DNA of 64,000 nt from Galeopsis tetrahit (lineage: Eukaryota > Streptophyta > Magnoliopsida > Lamiales > Lamiaceae), in the NCBI GenBank assembly GCA_963675135.1, contig OY776130.1, positions 60,173,808 to 60,237,807 of the forward strand, written 5' to 3'. The notes beneath the pieces were generated by a model that did no database searches, had not been told where the DNA came from, and saw only the letters and a program-made list of their open reading frames with translations. Positions within the stretch are counted from its first letter, which is position 1. The number at the start of each line of letters is the position of its first letter. Both the position numbers and the translations under genes were made by a program. Positions 31,630 through 41,310 of this stretch are shown here, piece after piece.

Positions 31630-32613
31630 ATGGGTGCAACTTCTTACATAATTCTCCTCATCCTCTCCCTTACCCCCCTCTCATTTTCAGAGAAGTGTCA
31701 CCCAAATGACAAAAAAGCCCTCCTACGACTCAAGAAAGACCTCAACAACCCCTACGATATCATCACCTGGGAACCAAAAACCGACTGCTGCACCGAATGG
31801 TACGGAATCAAATGCCACGAAAAATCCAACCGAGTCATCATATTCACTCTCTTCGACGCCGACCTAAAACTCCCCATTCCGCCCTCCGTCGGCGACCTCC
31901 CCTTCCTCGAAAGCCTCACAATTCGACACTCCAACCTCACCGGCCCAATCCCACAAGCAATTTCCAAGCTCTCCAACCTCGAATCCCTCGATCTCCGACA
32001 GAATCTTCTCACCGGCCCTGTTCCGTCTTTCCTCGGAAACCTCAAGAAACTAAACTACATTGGCTTATCATTCAACAGCTTGACAGGTTCCATCCCGGCT
32101 ACCCTTGGAACGCTGCCGGAGCTCAGCGGTCTGCTCTTAGACCGGAACAAGCTCACCGGAAGCATCCCGGAATCATTTGGAGACTTCAAGCAACCGGAAT
32201 TCTACCTCTACATGTCTCATAACCAGCTGTCGGGCCCGATTCCTAAAAAGGTGGGTTCTGCAAAGTTCAATCTGTTCGATGTTTCTAACAACAGGCTGGA
32301 AGGGGATTTGTCCTTCATGTTCGGGAAGAGTAAGAGCTTAGCAAATGCATACTTTTCGAGGAACCTGTTTGAGTTCGATTTGTCCAAGATTGAGGTTAAT
32401 CCAGGTGCGTTGGGGAACCTGGATTTTAGCCATAACAAGATTTATGGGAGCATTCCCGAGGGGTTTACCAAAGTTGATCTGATTTCTCTAGATGTGAGTT
32501 ACAACAAGCTGTGCGGTCAGATTCCAGTGGGTGGCAGCCTGCAGGAGTTGAAGCCTGAAAGGTTCTTGCATAACAAGTGCTTGTGTGGTTCCCCATTGCC
32601 GAAATGCAGTTAA
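31630..32613 (+). CDS. PGIP: Polygalacturonase-inhibiting protein 2 of the cluster
   Basis: Intronless, 327 residues. Signal peptide ILLILSLTPLSFS, then caps CHPNDKKALLRLKKD and DCCTEWYGIKCHEKSNRV. About ten LRRs and CLCGSPLPKC near the C terminus follow. It is close to genes 1 and 3 but differs at exposed LRR positions (IFTLFDADLKLPIPPSVGDL, PEFYLYMSHNQLSG, LSKIEVNPGALGNL). Such surface changes are where PGIPs alter which polygalacturonase they recognise; that is family knowledge, not shown here. The C-terminal end (ISLDVSYNKLCGQIP) is the closest match to the relic at 42.6 kb. Likely secreted to the apoplast. Confidence 0.95.
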   Translation: MGATSYIILLILSLTPLSFSEKCHPNDKKALLRLKKDLNNPYDIITWEPKTDCCTEWYGIKCHEKSNRVIIFTLFDADLKLPIPPSVGDLPFLESLTIRHSNLTGPIPQAISKLSNLESLDLRQNLLTGPVPSFLGNLKKLNYIGLSFNSLTGSIPATLGTLPELSGLLLDRNKLTGSIPESFGDFKQPEFYLYMSHNQLSGPIPKKVGSAKFNLFDVSNNRLEGDLSFMFGKSKSLANAYFSRNLFEFDLSKIEVNPGALGNLDFSHNKIYGSIPEGFTKVDLISLDVSYNKLCGQIPVGGSLQELKPERFLHNKCLCGSPLPKCS

Positions 32614-32879
32614 ATCATATATATATATGCATGCTGCTGCTTTAATATGTAATTTCATGAAATCTTAGTCCAAGATTTTTCTAAATAAAATCAATATCTA
32701 TATATGTGTGGAGAGGTTATTATTTACTTTTACTCTACTCATAATTGAAACTGGGCTCTAAGAATTTCTTATCTATAAATTATAACTATCTTCCCGCAAT
32801 TCGTGATAAAATATGTATTTTCAAGTAAAATGGAGCTATTCCGCTCATACAATATCCACATAAAGCCCATGAAATGGAA

Positions 32880-33859
32880 CAAAAAAAATAAAGGCATGGG
32901 TTATATGCTCCTCCATGAATGTTACATACACTTTCCCTTCACTTTTATTAATTAAATATTCATGTAAAATACTCGTTTTACCCTTTTACTAAAATATGTT
33001 AGGATAGACACTCTCCCTAAAATTTAAATAAAATTCTAACCCTAATATTGAATTAACCCTAATTTTAGGACAGTAGCCGCCGCCCCCAACACCATCAACT
33101 CCGACAGCCACCTCCTCCAGCCGCCGCCGACATCGGAGCCACCCCATCAAAAATATATTCAGAAAAAAAAAAAAAAAAAAACTTAAAAATCTTAAAAGAA
33201 AAATACTCACTCCATCCACCAAATGTAATCCCATTGGGGTGGGGCACAAGTTTTAAGAAAAATGTTGATAGAGTAGATAAAGTAAGGGTATTGTGGGTCC
33301 ATTATGAATAAAGTGATTGTTTGTGAATAAATTTGATGGCAAATTGAGTAATTAAGTGTTGGTTTCCATAAAGTGTATGCGATTACATTTGGTGGACGAA
33401 GGATATAAGGCAGATGAGACTACATTTCGTGGACGGAGGAGGTAGTTTTTTTCGACCTACCAGTGTCGATCGACGCTGGTTTGTCGATCATAGAATATAT
33501 CGTCGACTTTAATTTATCGACGAAAAACACTGTTTTCGACAACATTTTATCGAAAGAAAATTTTAAAAAAAATGGACAAGAAATTGTCGACCACAATGTT
33601 TATGATCGATAATTTCTTGTCGAATTTAAAAAAAAAAAAAAAAAAAAACAAAAACAGCGTACCTGTTTCGAAGAGGGAGGAGCCAACAGAGAAGGTGGGA
33701 ACGGCAAGAGGGGGCTGTCATCGCGGGGACGGGTGGCGAGGGGGCGCTGGAATGAGGCGGCGGGAGCAGTGCGGTGTGACACTGTGCGCAGAAAAAAAAA
33801 GGGGTAGTCGTGGGACGATCGTTAGCATACCTTGCCGACCTCCATGGCCGACCACCGTG
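32880..33859. repeat. GC-rich MULE-like repeat, interrupted by a Stowaway and a hAT
   Basis: Begins like the 4305 MULE family (TGGGTTATATGCTCCTCC) and contains CCGCCGCCCCC-rich sequence, poly(A) runs and GTCGAC/ATCGAT self-complementary arms (33446-33625). The open frames at 32989-33249 and 33572-33862 are composition artefacts. No clear right end or target duplication was found. The hAT at 33860 lies inside it. Confidence 0.5.
33206..33442. mobile_element. Stowaway-type MITE, copy 4
   Basis: Ends CTCACTCCATCCACCAAATG and CATTTCGTGGACGGAGGAGG, with flanking TA (33204-33205, 33443-33444). The interior GGGGTGGGGCACAAGTTTTA matches the 8547 element. Confidence 0.85.
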
Positions 33860-34386
33860 TAGACATGGGCAACGGTTACAAACCGCCGGTTTCGGTTAGA
33901 AACCGGCGGTTACGGTTTGGGGTTTCGGCGAACCGTAACCGAACCGCGAACCGCCGGTTACGGTTACGGTTTTCAAACCGGCGGTTCGGTTTGAAAACCG
34001 CCGGTTTGGCGGTTTAGGGTTTTTTTTTTTTTTTAATATTATCTCCGTTTTCGTTCGTTTTTTATTCGTTTTAACTCATTTTTTAGAAAATACATTACTA
34101 TAATTGAATAAAAATTATATAACTTAAATTTATACATTAAAAATAGAAGAATTGTGTATTAAAAAATTTTTTTTTTTTTTTTTTTAATAAAAAACCGGCG
34201 GTTAACCGCCAAAACCGGCCAAACCGGCGGTTTGCGGTTTGTCAAAATGCCGAACCGTAACCGAACCGCCATTTTTCGGTTACGGTTCGGTTTGTAAACC
34301 GTAACCGGCGGTTTGTCAAACCGGCGGTTAAAAACCGGCGGTTTGGCCGGTTGGCCGGTTTGGCGGTTCGATTTTGCGCGTGTCTA
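33860..34386. mobile_element. Non-autonomous hAT with dense AACCGCC subterminal motifs
   Basis: The ends TAGACATGGGCAACGG and TTGCGCGTGTCTA are inverted repeats. The 8-bp duplication CCACCGTG sits at 33852-33859 and 34387-34394. Both subterminal parts are packed with AACCGCC/GGCGGTT and CCGTAACCG words around an AT-rich core. In hAT elements such repeats are transposase-binding sites. No coding capacity. Confidence 0.93.
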
Positions 34387-34394
34387 CCACCGTG

Positions 34395-34730
34395 GCTAAC
34401 AGGTTTGCACAGAGAGAGCAGAAATAAGGTCATCTCCAATCCTCCTCGAACTCAAATTGCCATCAAAATCATCAATTTACCACCAAATCTGATTCAAACA
34501 GTAAAATCATTTCTAATTATCAAACTCAAATTTTAACGAATATTCTTAATGTTATTTTTCATTTATATTTTATTAAATATTTGTTTATCATCAGATAAAT
34601 AATTTTATATTTATATTTAAATTAAATTAATAAAAAATGTGATTTATTTAATATAAAAATATAAAAAATACCAAATTCAATTGCATAAAATATAAATTAT
34701 ATTACAATTACAACAAAATGGAACACTGTT
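34395..34730. other. AT-rich spacer before PGIP relic A
   Basis: Starts with GGTCATCTCCAATCCTCC, a phrase common at plant MITE ends, then turns AT-rich. No second end was found. No gene. Confidence 0.45.
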
Positions 34731-34952
34731 GAACTTGAATTTGAACCATAACAAGATTTATGGGAGCATTCCGAAAGGATTGAGCAAGATTGATCTTGCT
34801 TTCTCTGAATGTGAGTTACAACTTACAACAGGCTGTGCGGCGAGATTCCGGTGGGTGGCAGGCTGCAGGAGTTGGATTCTAAAGTTCATACTATACACTT
34901 AATTACCAAGTGCTTGTGTGGTTCTCCATTGCCAGAATACAAACCATCCTAA
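34731..34952 (+). pseudogene. PGIP relic A: C-terminal fragment
   Basis: Matches the last roughly 65 codons and 3' flank of gene 1: TTTGAACCATAACAAGATTT, TGCGGCGAGATTCCGGTGGG, TGCTTGTGTGGTTCTCCATT. It is broken by GATCTTGCTTTC for GACTTGATTTC and by a 7-bp tandem duplication (TTACAACTTACAAC) before the AGGCTG. CLCGSPLPKC is altered to CLCGSPLPEY. The upstream two-thirds of the gene is absent. Confidence 0.9.
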
Positions 34953-35200
34953 TTCTATATGCAAATTGATAATTAAGTGTATAGTTTGAAATCTTGGCTC
35001 AAGATTTTCCCAAATAAAGAAGTTGAGTAAAGTTGAACTTAAAGACTTTGTCATTAGTCATTTAGTCAATTTTCATTTTGTTTGTTTTCAATTGATTTAC
35101 AATTTCCCTTATCAAAATAACAATCACAATAATATAAATAAATCATTACTACAATTTTATACCCACGCCGTGGGTGGGTGAGGGACAAACCTTCTTGACC
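34953..35200 (+). repeat. PGIP 3'-flank duplicon, second copy
   Basis: TATGCAAATTGATAATT, ATCTTGGCTCAAGATTTTCC and TTTTATACCCACGCCGTGGG repeat the 3' flank of gene 1 (29604-29828). This shows the relic and gene 1 come from one duplicated segment. Confidence 0.85.
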
Positions 35201-35290
35201 CCATGGCCATGGAGTAATATATTAGCTGTCCAAGGACCAAAATGAATAAGCAGGGATAATATCATTGCAAATTTCCAGATTTTTTAGGGG

Positions 35291-35652
35291 GTCGTCATTG
35301 GATAATGAGATTTTTTAGAGAATACTTACAAATATTTTAGGGGCCGGGATGTTGGAAAATGAGAATATTATTTTCTTAATATCCGAGTATGAGATCACAT
35401 GTGTCTTAGTGTTTCACTTTTCGTTTAACAATTTAATTTATTGACACGTGTTATGTTAAAAATGATAAATATCGATCTGAAGCGACACTTGTTAGAAGAC
35501 ACCATCATTGTGAAGCCATGCGCAACTATAATCACATTTTCCTTTTCTTTTGAAACATGCGCAACTATAAGCACTCGTTCTACATCTACTAAATTGCTTT
35601 GAACTAGTATTCACATATTTTGATATTTACAATTTGACCCTGATTAGCTACT
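35291..35652 (+). promoter_or_regulatory. Upstream duplicon and promoter of PGIP gene 3
   Basis: Shares CATTGGATAATGAGATTTTT, TTATTGACACGTG and GCACTCGTTCTACATCTACT with the other copies. The stretch ACAATTTGACCCTGATTAGC precedes the altered TATA box. Confidence 0.6.
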
Positions 35653-35661
35653 CTACAAGTA
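35653..35661 (+). promoter_or_regulatory. Altered TATA box, PGIP gene 3
   Basis: CTACAAGTA stands where the other copies have CTATAAGTA. The T-to-C change weakens the TATA box and predicts lower or differently placed transcription. Confidence 0.55.
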
Positions 35662-35697
35662 GATGTCCACACTGAGAATATGAACTCAACTCAAAAA

Positions 35698-36696
35698 ATG
35701 GGTGCAACTTCCTACATAATTCTCCTCATCCTCTCCCTTACCCCTCTCACATTTTCAGAGAGGTGTCACCAAAATGACAAAAAAGCCCTCCTACGACTAA
35801 AGAAAGACCTCAACAATCCATACGATATCATCACCTGGGTACCAAAAACCGACTGCTGCACCGAATGGTACGGAATCAAATGCCACGAAAAATCCAACCG
35901 AGTTATCCAATTCACTCTCGTCGACACCAACCTCAAACTCAAACTCCCGATTCCGCCCTCCGTCGCCAACCTCCCCTTTCTCGAAAGCCTCACAATTCGC
36001 CACGCCAACCTCACAGGCCCAATCCCACAAGCAATTTCCAACCTCTCCAACCTCAAATTCCTCGATCTCCGACAAAATCTTCTCACCGGCCCTGTTCCGA
36101 CTTTCCTCGGAAACCTCAAGAAACTAACATACATTGGTTTATCATTCAACAGTTTGACAGGTTCCATCCCGGCAACCCTTTCCCAGCTGCCGGAGCTCAC
36201 CGGTCTGCTCTTAGACCGGAACAGGCTCACCGGAAGCATCCCGGAATCTTTTGCAGATTTCAAGCAAAAGGATTTCTACCTCTACATGTCTGATAACCAG
36301 CTCTCGGGCCCGATTCCTAGAAAGTTGGGGTCTACAAACTTCACTCTGTTAGATGTTTCGAACAACAAATTGCAAGGGGACTTATCCTTCATGTTGGGGA
36401 AGAATAAGAGTTTAGGAAATGCCTACTTTTCTAGTAACATGTTTGAGTTCAATTTCTCCAAGGTTGAGGTTTCGGGTGCATTGGGGAACTTGGATTTGAG
36501 TCATAACAGGATTTATGGGAGCATTCCGAAGGGATTTACCATGGTTAATGATCTGATTTCTCTAGATGTGAGTTACAACAGGCTGTGCGGTGAGATTCCG
36601 GTGGGCGGAAGCTTGCAGGAGTTGAAGCCTGAAAAGTTCTTGCACAACAAGTGTTTGTGTGGTTCCCCATTGCCAAAATGCAAACCATCCCTTTAA
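35698..36696 (+). CDS. PGIP: Polygalacturonase-inhibiting protein 3 of the cluster
   Basis: Intronless, 332 residues from MGATSY. An in-frame ATG at 35680 would add six residues, but the paralogues start at the internal site. Signal peptide LLILSLTPLTFS, caps CHQNDKKALLRLKKD and DCCTEWYGIKCHEKSN, about ten LRRs, and CLCGSPLPKC followed by KPSL. It carries a two-residue LKLKLP insertion at the first LRR (DTNLKLKLPIPPSVANL) and a shifted loop near the end (GFTMVNDLISLDVS). The TATA box is altered (see 35653). Apoplastic inhibitor role inferred from family. Confidence 0.95.
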   Translation: MGATSYIILLILSLTPLTFSERCHQNDKKALLRLKKDLNNPYDIITWVPKTDCCTEWYGIKCHEKSNRVIQFTLVDTNLKLKLPIPPSVANLPFLESLTIRHANLTGPIPQAISNLSNLKFLDLRQNLLTGPVPTFLGNLKKLTYIGLSFNSLTGSIPATLSQLPELTGLLLDRNRLTGSIPESFADFKQKDFYLYMSDNQLSGPIPRKLGSTNFTLLDVSNNKLQGDLSFMLGKNKSLGNAYFSSNMFEFNFSKVEVSGALGNLDLSHNRIYGSIPKGFTMVNDLISLDVSYNRLCGEIPVGGSLQELKPEKFLHNKCLCGSPLPKCKPSL

Positions 36697-37140
36697 ATCT
36701 TTATGTTTTCCTCTGCTTTGAAATAGTTATTATGGACTAGTAAATTTTGAAATCTTGGTTCAATTTCTTTATAATGTGTAGAAATGAATCATATATGTAC
36801 ACAAATACTCCAGTGTTATTCTTTCACATAACAGGTAATTAAATCTACATAGCAGGTTATTAGCTAATAAATATTTAATATATTTAATTATAAAATAATG
36901 ATACTATATTTTTAAGTCTTATTTTTAAATCTACTGCCCAACACTCGCGGCCGCAACCTATCCCCTCCCCTTCGCCGTCGTTCACGACCGCAGCTCCTCC
37001 CTTTCCCCTTCCCCTCTCCTTCGCGGCCGTTCGCGACCGCCTTCCTCCTCAGTCTCGTCGACCACCATCCTCCTCAACCGCGAAATAGCGACGCCGGCCT
37101 CCCTCTGTTCGTGTCTCTCGCCGCCGCTGCGCCGCTTCAG
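36697..37140. other. 3' flank of PGIP gene 3, then GC-rich block
   Basis: After AT-rich 3' flank, 36944-37140 turns abruptly GC- and CT-rich (GCGGCCGCAACC, CCTCCCTTTCCCCTTCC, CGCCGCTGCGCCGC) and ends CTTCAG|GTAAGT, an exon-to-intron-like junction. It resembles captured 5'-UTR sequence in MULE-type elements. No protein is recognisable. Confidence 0.45.
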
Positions 37141-37470
37141 GTAAGTTTAAGTTTCTGATTTTTTTTTTTTTTAGGAAAATTAGGGTTTTTGGATGTTGTT
37201 TGAGAATTTCTTTCGAACAAGAAAAAAAATTCGAACAATTTGTGTTTGTTCAGTAGAAATTTTCGAACAACTTTAGTTTGTTCAAGAAAAAATTTCGAAC
37301 AAGATGCTCGATCTTTTTTTTCGGACAAATAAAAGTTGTTCATGTATTTTTTTCGATGTTCATTTGTCCGAAAATAAATTCCTATTTTTTTTATTAAAGC
37401 CCATGGAATGGAACAAAAAATTAAGAGGGCAAAAGGAGCATTTGAAGATGGACAATTTGAGACACTAATT
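37141..37470. repeat. TTTCGAACAA repeat tract, copy 1
   Basis: AAAATTAGGGTTTTTGGATG, ATTTCTTTCGAACAAG and many TTCGAACAA / TTGTTC words. The same ordered motif set occurs at 54389-54720 next to PGIP relic C. Non-coding; the minus-strand frame 37137-37613 is an artefact. Confidence 0.75.
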
Positions 37471-37477
37471 TGGAAAA

Positions 37478-37922
37478 GGCCACGGTTATACGCACACACG
37501 GCTTTTTTGAGTACATTCGTCGATTTTTTTTGCAAATTAATTGAATGTATAATGTCAGTTCTACCCTTTATTAAAATTAAACAATTTCTCGCAATTAGTA
37601 CATCCAATCCCATTTCACGTGAGAATTATACCCTACTCTCACCGTGAAATCTCAAATTAAACCGGAAACCAAAAATATAATAATTCTCAAACACAAAATG
37701 CAAACTCGCCGTGAAGGGCGACGGTGGCGTTTGGGAGGAGGAAAATGGGTGGGTGTAACCAAAAAATGAGAAAGGGGCTGATAGATAGAGGGACATGAAT
37801 TAGAATTTAAGAGTAGAAGGGTACTGTATTTTAGATTTTTCGCGGTGTGTACTCATCATACGATGGGTGTAGTAAGCGAGTGGGTATCCCAATAACTAAT
37901 TCGTATGTGTATAACCGTGGCC
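37478..37922. mobile_element. Small MULE-type element, 445 bp
   Basis: Inverted termini are GGCCACGGTTATACGCACAC and the complement of GGCCACGGTTATACACATAC. The flanking 9-bp direct repeats TTTGGAAAA and TTTGGAAAG (37469-37477, 37923-37931) differ at one base. No coding capacity. Confidence 0.85.
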
Positions 37923-37931
37923 TTTGGAAAG

Positions 37932-38503
37932 GGTTTGACTATATGCACCTCAGAGATGCACTTCCCCTTTCAGTTGTTTAATATAATACTCCGTAATTAA
38001 TAATAGGATAAAAAACCCAAAATACCCTTCATTAAATATATAGAATACTAAATGCACCCACCTTCATTTCTTTCACCTTTTCCTAACCCACAACTTCAGG
38101 TCGTCGGCGACACCATTTCCAGCTACCATCAAACTAAAAAAAAATACAGAAATCAACATACACTCAAAAAAATCACAATTTTTTTTTTTTTTATAATTTT
38201 TGACCAACCAGTGTCGACCATATACTCTCTCGTCAACAAATCGTTGTCGACGTGAGTGTATATGGTCGACACGGTTTCATCAAAAAAAAGATTTTTTTTC
38301 CATTTTCGACTATGTTATGTCGATCAAATACACCCTCGTCGACAACAATTTGCCGACGAGAGTGTGTTTGATCGACATTACATAGTCGAAAATGAAAAAA
38401 AATAGAAAAAAATTAGGGTTGCAGAAAACCCTAACATTGGGAGGGTGCAAATCTGGGGTGGAGTGGGGGTGGGTCGACGTCGGAGAGGGGGTGGGGAGGG
38501 GCG
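37932..38503. repeat. MULE-like GC-rich repeat, left part, split by the Copia element
   Basis: Opens GACTATATGCACCTC, like the 4305 MULE end. It carries long GTCGAC hairpin arms (TGTCGACCATATACTCTC with GTGAGTGTATATGGTCGACA; ATGTCGATCAAATACACCCT with its complement at 38353-38375). It resumes after the Copia element at 41870-41985 with GGGGGAGGG-rich sequence. Outer ends were not resolved. Confidence 0.5.
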
Positions 38504-38967
38504 ACCGCTGTTGGAGTGTGGAGCCTGAATTGATCCTAACGGGCTTGGAATGTAGGACAAGTTTATTCCTAACGGGCCTGGAGTGGGGAGCAAGTTTTTC
38601 CTAATAGGCTTAGGGTTAATTATGGCAAGTTTGTTCGCTTGGGGTAGGGAACAAGTCTTTTCCTAATAGTCTTAGGGTTAATTATGGCAAGTTTGTTTCT
38701 AATAGCTTGGAGTAGGGAACAAGTCTTTTCCTAATAAGCGTAGAGTTAATTATGGCAAGTTTTCTATTATAAATAGATGTTCTCCCTTTGTAATCATTGC
38801 GCATCCAAAACACATAGTGAAATACCTGGCTTGGCATCGCCCCCAGACGTAGTCGAAAGACGAACTGGGTAAACAAATCTCGTGTTATTTTCTTATCGTC
38901 ATCGTGTGCGTGTGTTTATTTCCTAACAACTGGTATTAGAGCCTCGGGTTCAGAGGGAGCAGACACG

Positions 38968-40224
38968 ATGAGCAACGAGAAGATTTCAATCAAGCCGTTT
39001 GACGGATCGAATTTCGGGTTGTGGAAGATGCAGATCGAGGATTACCTTTACGGTAAAAATCTGTATGTGCCCCTAGAGGAGAAGGAGAAACCCGAAAAGA
39101 TGGAACAGAAGGAGTGGAATCAGTTGAACAGAAAGACGATGAGTGCAATACGCTTATCGCTGTCCATGAACGTAGCCTATCACACTACTAAAGCCATGTC
39201 CGCAAGGGAGATGCTGCAGATCTTGGAGAAGATGTATCAGAAGCCCACAGCGGCGAACAAAGTTCACTTGATCAGACGGTTGTTCAACCTCAGGATGTCG
39301 GAGAGCACACCCGTGCAGCAACACCAGAACGAGTTCAACAGGATCATTGGACAGTTGTGTTCTGTCGTGATCGACTTCAGTGGCGAGGTACTTGCTTTAG
39401 TTTTGTTATCTTCTTTGCCAAATAGTTGGGCTGCCACAGTTAGCGCTTCATCCGTGAAAGATAAAGTGAAACTTGACGAAGTGAGTGATCTGATGATTAG
39501 CGAGGAGGTTCGCAGGAAAGAATCTGGATCCACTTCAGGATCAACGCTGAACACGGAAGAAGGGGGCAGATCGAAGGGTAGGCAGAATCGTGGCAGATCA
39601 GAGTCCAGAGGAAAGAGTCAATCCAAGAAAGATAAAGACTCGATCCAGTGCTGGAATTGTGATGAGTTTGGTCACAACGGGAACCAGTGTTCAGCACCCA
39701 AGAAAAACAGGAAGGGACAAGACGAGAAGAAGACAGCAAACGCAACCAAAGTTGATATTGGAGACGCGTTGGTCTTGAGTGTCAATAGTCCGGTAGAATC
39801 GTGGGTGTTGGATTTTGGAGCATCATTCCACTCTTACAGTGATGCTAAATCTGTTAAGTGTACGTTCATTGACTATGGTGGTGATGAGTTCGGTTATAAA
39901 CTCTGGGATGAGAATAATCGAAAGATTATTCACAGTAGAGATGTAGTTTTCAATGAACAGATTATGTACAAGAACAAATTGGAGGCATTAGATTCTGACA
40001 AGATCAATCGTGGCAGATCAGAGTCCAGAGGAAAGAGTCAATCCAAGAGAGATAAAGACTCGATCCAGTGCTGGAATTGTGATGAGTTTGGTCACTACAG
40101 GAACCAGTGTTCATCACCCAAGAAAAACAGGAAGGGACAGAACGAGAAGAAGACAGCAAATGCAACCACAGTTGATGTTGGAGACGTGTTGGTCTTTAGT
40201 GTCAGTTGTCCGGTAGAACTCTAG
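38968..40224 (+). pseudogene. Copia gag (UBN2) with duplicated zinc knuckle, pol deleted
   Basis: 418 codons. Residues 1-190 are the Copia gag/UBN2 region (ISIKPFDGSNFGLWKMQIED, NKVHLIRRLFNLRM, LLSSLPNSWAATV). A CCHC knuckle CWNCDEFGHNGNQC follows (C-X2-C-X4-H-X4-C, near 227). The protease start WVLDFGASFHSYSD has DFG in place of the catalytic D-S/T-G. The frame then jumps to YGGDEFGYKLWDENN and DVVFNEQIMYKN, sequence normally found near the integrase/RT border. It then re-enters the RGRSESRGKSQ..CWNCDEFGHYRNQC block, owing to a 420-bp tandem duplication, and stops at TAG. The remaining fragment (40228-40650) holds a frameshifted second protease/linker piece. Dead as a polyprotein. Confidence 0.85.
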
Positions 40225-40425
40225 GTGTTGGATTCTGGAGTATCATTCTACTCTTACAGTGATGCTAAATTTGTTAAGTGTACGTTCATTGTTATGGTGG
40301 TGATGAGTTCGGTTATACACTTTGGGTTGAGAATAACCGAAATATTATTCGCAGCACAAATGTAGTTTTCAATGAACAGGTTATGTACAAGAACAGATTG
40401 GAGGCATCAGATTCTGGCAATACCA
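39586..40425 (+). repeat. 420-bp tandem duplication in the Copia element
   Basis: Two copies, 39586-40005 and 40006-40425, each start AATCGTGGCAGATCAGAGTC and end near GAGGCATTAGATTCTG. The second copy has lost one base near 40292 and gained a stop, so it is older than, or under no constraint compared with, the first. Confidence 0.88.
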
Positions 40426-40689
40426 ATACCCAAGAGGTTGAGTTAGACATCTCAAACTCGAGTGGGAGTAAGGAGAGTCAGAATGAAGAAGAGGTTCTTA
40501 TTGAAGAACCTAGGACCCCACCACCACTGGAGAATCTGCTGCAGAGACCAGTTAGAGAGCGACGTGCACCGAATAGGTATTCGTCCTTTAACTACTACTT
40601 GTTATTTACTAAGGTAGCGACCTTAGAGAAGTTGAAGCTATGCATAGCTTCAATTGGCCTTGAAACTTGAAGATAAGGATTGTCGATGC

Positions 40690-41310
40690 CTGGCGGATAT
40701 GGTGAAGACAATGCCGAAATAAATTCTTAGAATGGGTGATTCTAAGTGTTCTACTCTTATGGTGGAGTAGGTATTCTCTATGTTGAGAATGTTGGTTCTT
40801 AAACCATGTCGGTGAAGACAACGCCGAAGGAAATTCTTAGAATGGGTGATTCTAAGTGTTCTACTCTTATGGTGGAGTAGGTATTCTCTATGTTGAGAAT
40901 GTTGGTTCTTTGGTTTAAGAATCATGTTTGTCGGTGAAGACAACGCCGAAGGAAATTCTTAGAATGAGTGATTCTAAGTGTTCTACTCTTATTGTGGAGT
41001 AGGTATTCTCTATGTTGAGAATGTTGGTTCTTTGGTTTAAGAATCATGTTTGTCGGTGAAGACAATGGCGAAGGAAATTCTTAGAATGAGTGATTCTAAG
41101 TGTTCTACTCATATGGTGGAGTAGGTATTCTCTATGTTGAGAATGTTGGTTCTTTGGTTTAAGAATCATGTTTGTTGGTGAAGACAATGCCGAAGGAAAT
41201 TCTTAGAATGGGCGATTCTAAGTGTTCTACTCTTATAGTGGAGTAGGTATTCTCTATGTTGAGAATGTTGGTTCTTTGGTTTAAGAATCATGTTTGTCGG
41301 TAAGAAGACA
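40690..41310 (+). repeat. Five-copy 122-bp tandem array of hairpin units in the Copia element
   Basis: AAATTCTTAGAATG starts units at 40721, 40831, 40953, 41075 and 41197 (spacings 110, 122, 122, 122). Each unit holds three small inverted pairs: CTTAGAATGGGTGATTCTAAG, CTACTC..GGAGTAG and ATTCTCTATGTTGAGAAT. The array lies between the pol scraps and the polypurine tract. Confidence 0.93.

Noticed and set aside
33572..33862. Small basic protein
   Set aside because: Frame is driven by poly(A) and GGC/GAG-rich repeat DNA; no recognisable features.
35766..36263. Antisense open frames over the PGIP genes
   Set aside because: Shadow frames of LRR codon bias; the same shadows occur in all three paralogues.
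38968..40224. Host zinc-knuckle protein gene
   Set aside because: It lies between two LTRs with primer-binding site, polypurine tract and 5-bp TSD. It is Copia gag.
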